64,000 nt of DNA from Rivularia sp. MS3 (lineage in GTDB: Bacteria > Cyanobacteriota > Cyanobacteriia > Cyanobacteriales > Nostocaceae), in the NCBI GenBank assembly GCA_019192545.1, contig JAHCMI010000001.1, positions 248,001 through 312,000 of the forward strand, given 5' to 3'. The notes under the pieces are model-generated. The model was not told the origin of the DNA. It ran no database searches and worked only from the letters and a program-made list of their open reading frames with translations. This document shows, piece after piece, positions 63,906-64,000 of this stretch (position 1 is the first letter of the stretch; the number at the start of each line of letters is the position of its first letter). Both the position numbers and the translations under genes were made by a program.

Positions 63906-64000
63906 TGGGTAGAACTTCCTTATCAAAAATAATTTCACGGGAGCATCCCAAATTCGCAAAAAGCCCGCAGGCTAGAAGTCTGGAGCTAATATTACAAAGC
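63906..64000. other. Window end
   Basis: Fewer than 100 bases beyond the start codon of the binding-protein gene. Nothing supportable was seen. Confidence 0.5.

Noticed and set aside
1-64000. CRISPR array or complete insertion sequence
   Set aside because: No regularly spaced direct repeats of 25-40 bp with unique spacers, and no transposase gene, were seen; the repeats are heptamers and small inverted-repeat elements.

Overview
The window looks like chromosomal DNA of a filamentous, heterocyst-forming cyanobacterium (Nostocales; a Rivularia/Calothrix/Nostoc-type genome). Evidence: photosystem II genes psbB and psbT, a haem oxygenase of the phycobilin pathway, a ribosomal protein S1 of cyanobacterial type, many HIP1 octamers (GCGATCGC), heptameric short tandem repeats (STRR), XisH/XisI remnants, and a block of about 22 kb whose content and order match the heterocyst envelope polysaccharide (HEP) island known from Anabaena PCC 7120. 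The genus is an inference. No rRNA, tRNA or CRISPR array was recognised.

Layout. 1-10.8 kb: the 5' end of glmM (minus, cut by the window edge), ho1, a hypothetical gene, an HxpB/YniC-like HAD phosphatase, a frameshifted DUF6745 gene, cobW, rpsA (S1) with a terminator, psbT, psbB and a small conserved hypothetical gene. 11.5-18.5 kb: a peptide/nickel-type ABC binding lipoprotein and permease, a PD-(D/E)XK-like nuclease-fold protein, a HicBA toxin-antitoxin pair, and a long PhoD-like metallophosphoesterase. 18.7-22.4 kb: a NACHT NTPase with HEAT-like repeats, a candidate defence gene carrying two in-frame insertions of intergenic-type repeat DNA, then a decayed xisH/xisI remnant split by a small inverted-repeat element. 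22.4-27.7 kb: a YciI-like protein, pheT, and a CheY-like plus PATAN-REC response regulator pair.

28.3-32.1 kb: a three-gene operon of a TerY-like vWA protein, a PP2C phosphatase and a membrane-anchored protein kinase with TPR repeats. It looks like a self-contained phosphorylation switch. It is followed by 1.8 kb without genes that holds a near-perfect 19-bp inverted repeat and a strongly structured segment ending in a terminator, a candidate small RNA.

33.9-56.6 kb, all plus strand: the HEP-type island. Nucleotide-sugar genes come first (rfbF, an FAD oxidoreductase, an SDR epimerase, rfbC, a SAF-domain oxidoreductase). They are followed by a glycosyltransferase, a PIG-L deacetylase, another glycosyltransferase, a Wzc-like chain-length/BY-kinase protein, hepC, hepA, five more glycosyltransferases and a Wzy/O-antigen-ligase-like membrane protein. 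Together they would make, export and polymerise an envelope polysaccharide. 57-64 kb: an amidase with peptidoglycan-binding repeats, a second ChlH/BchH/CobN-family chelatase large subunit with two in-frame repeat insertions, and a membrane-anchored SBP-like protein.

A recurring theme is small non-coding repeats (several inverted-repeat families plus STRRs). They fill most gaps and in several places have entered coding sequence without breaking the frame. All calls come from reading the sequence; no database search was run.
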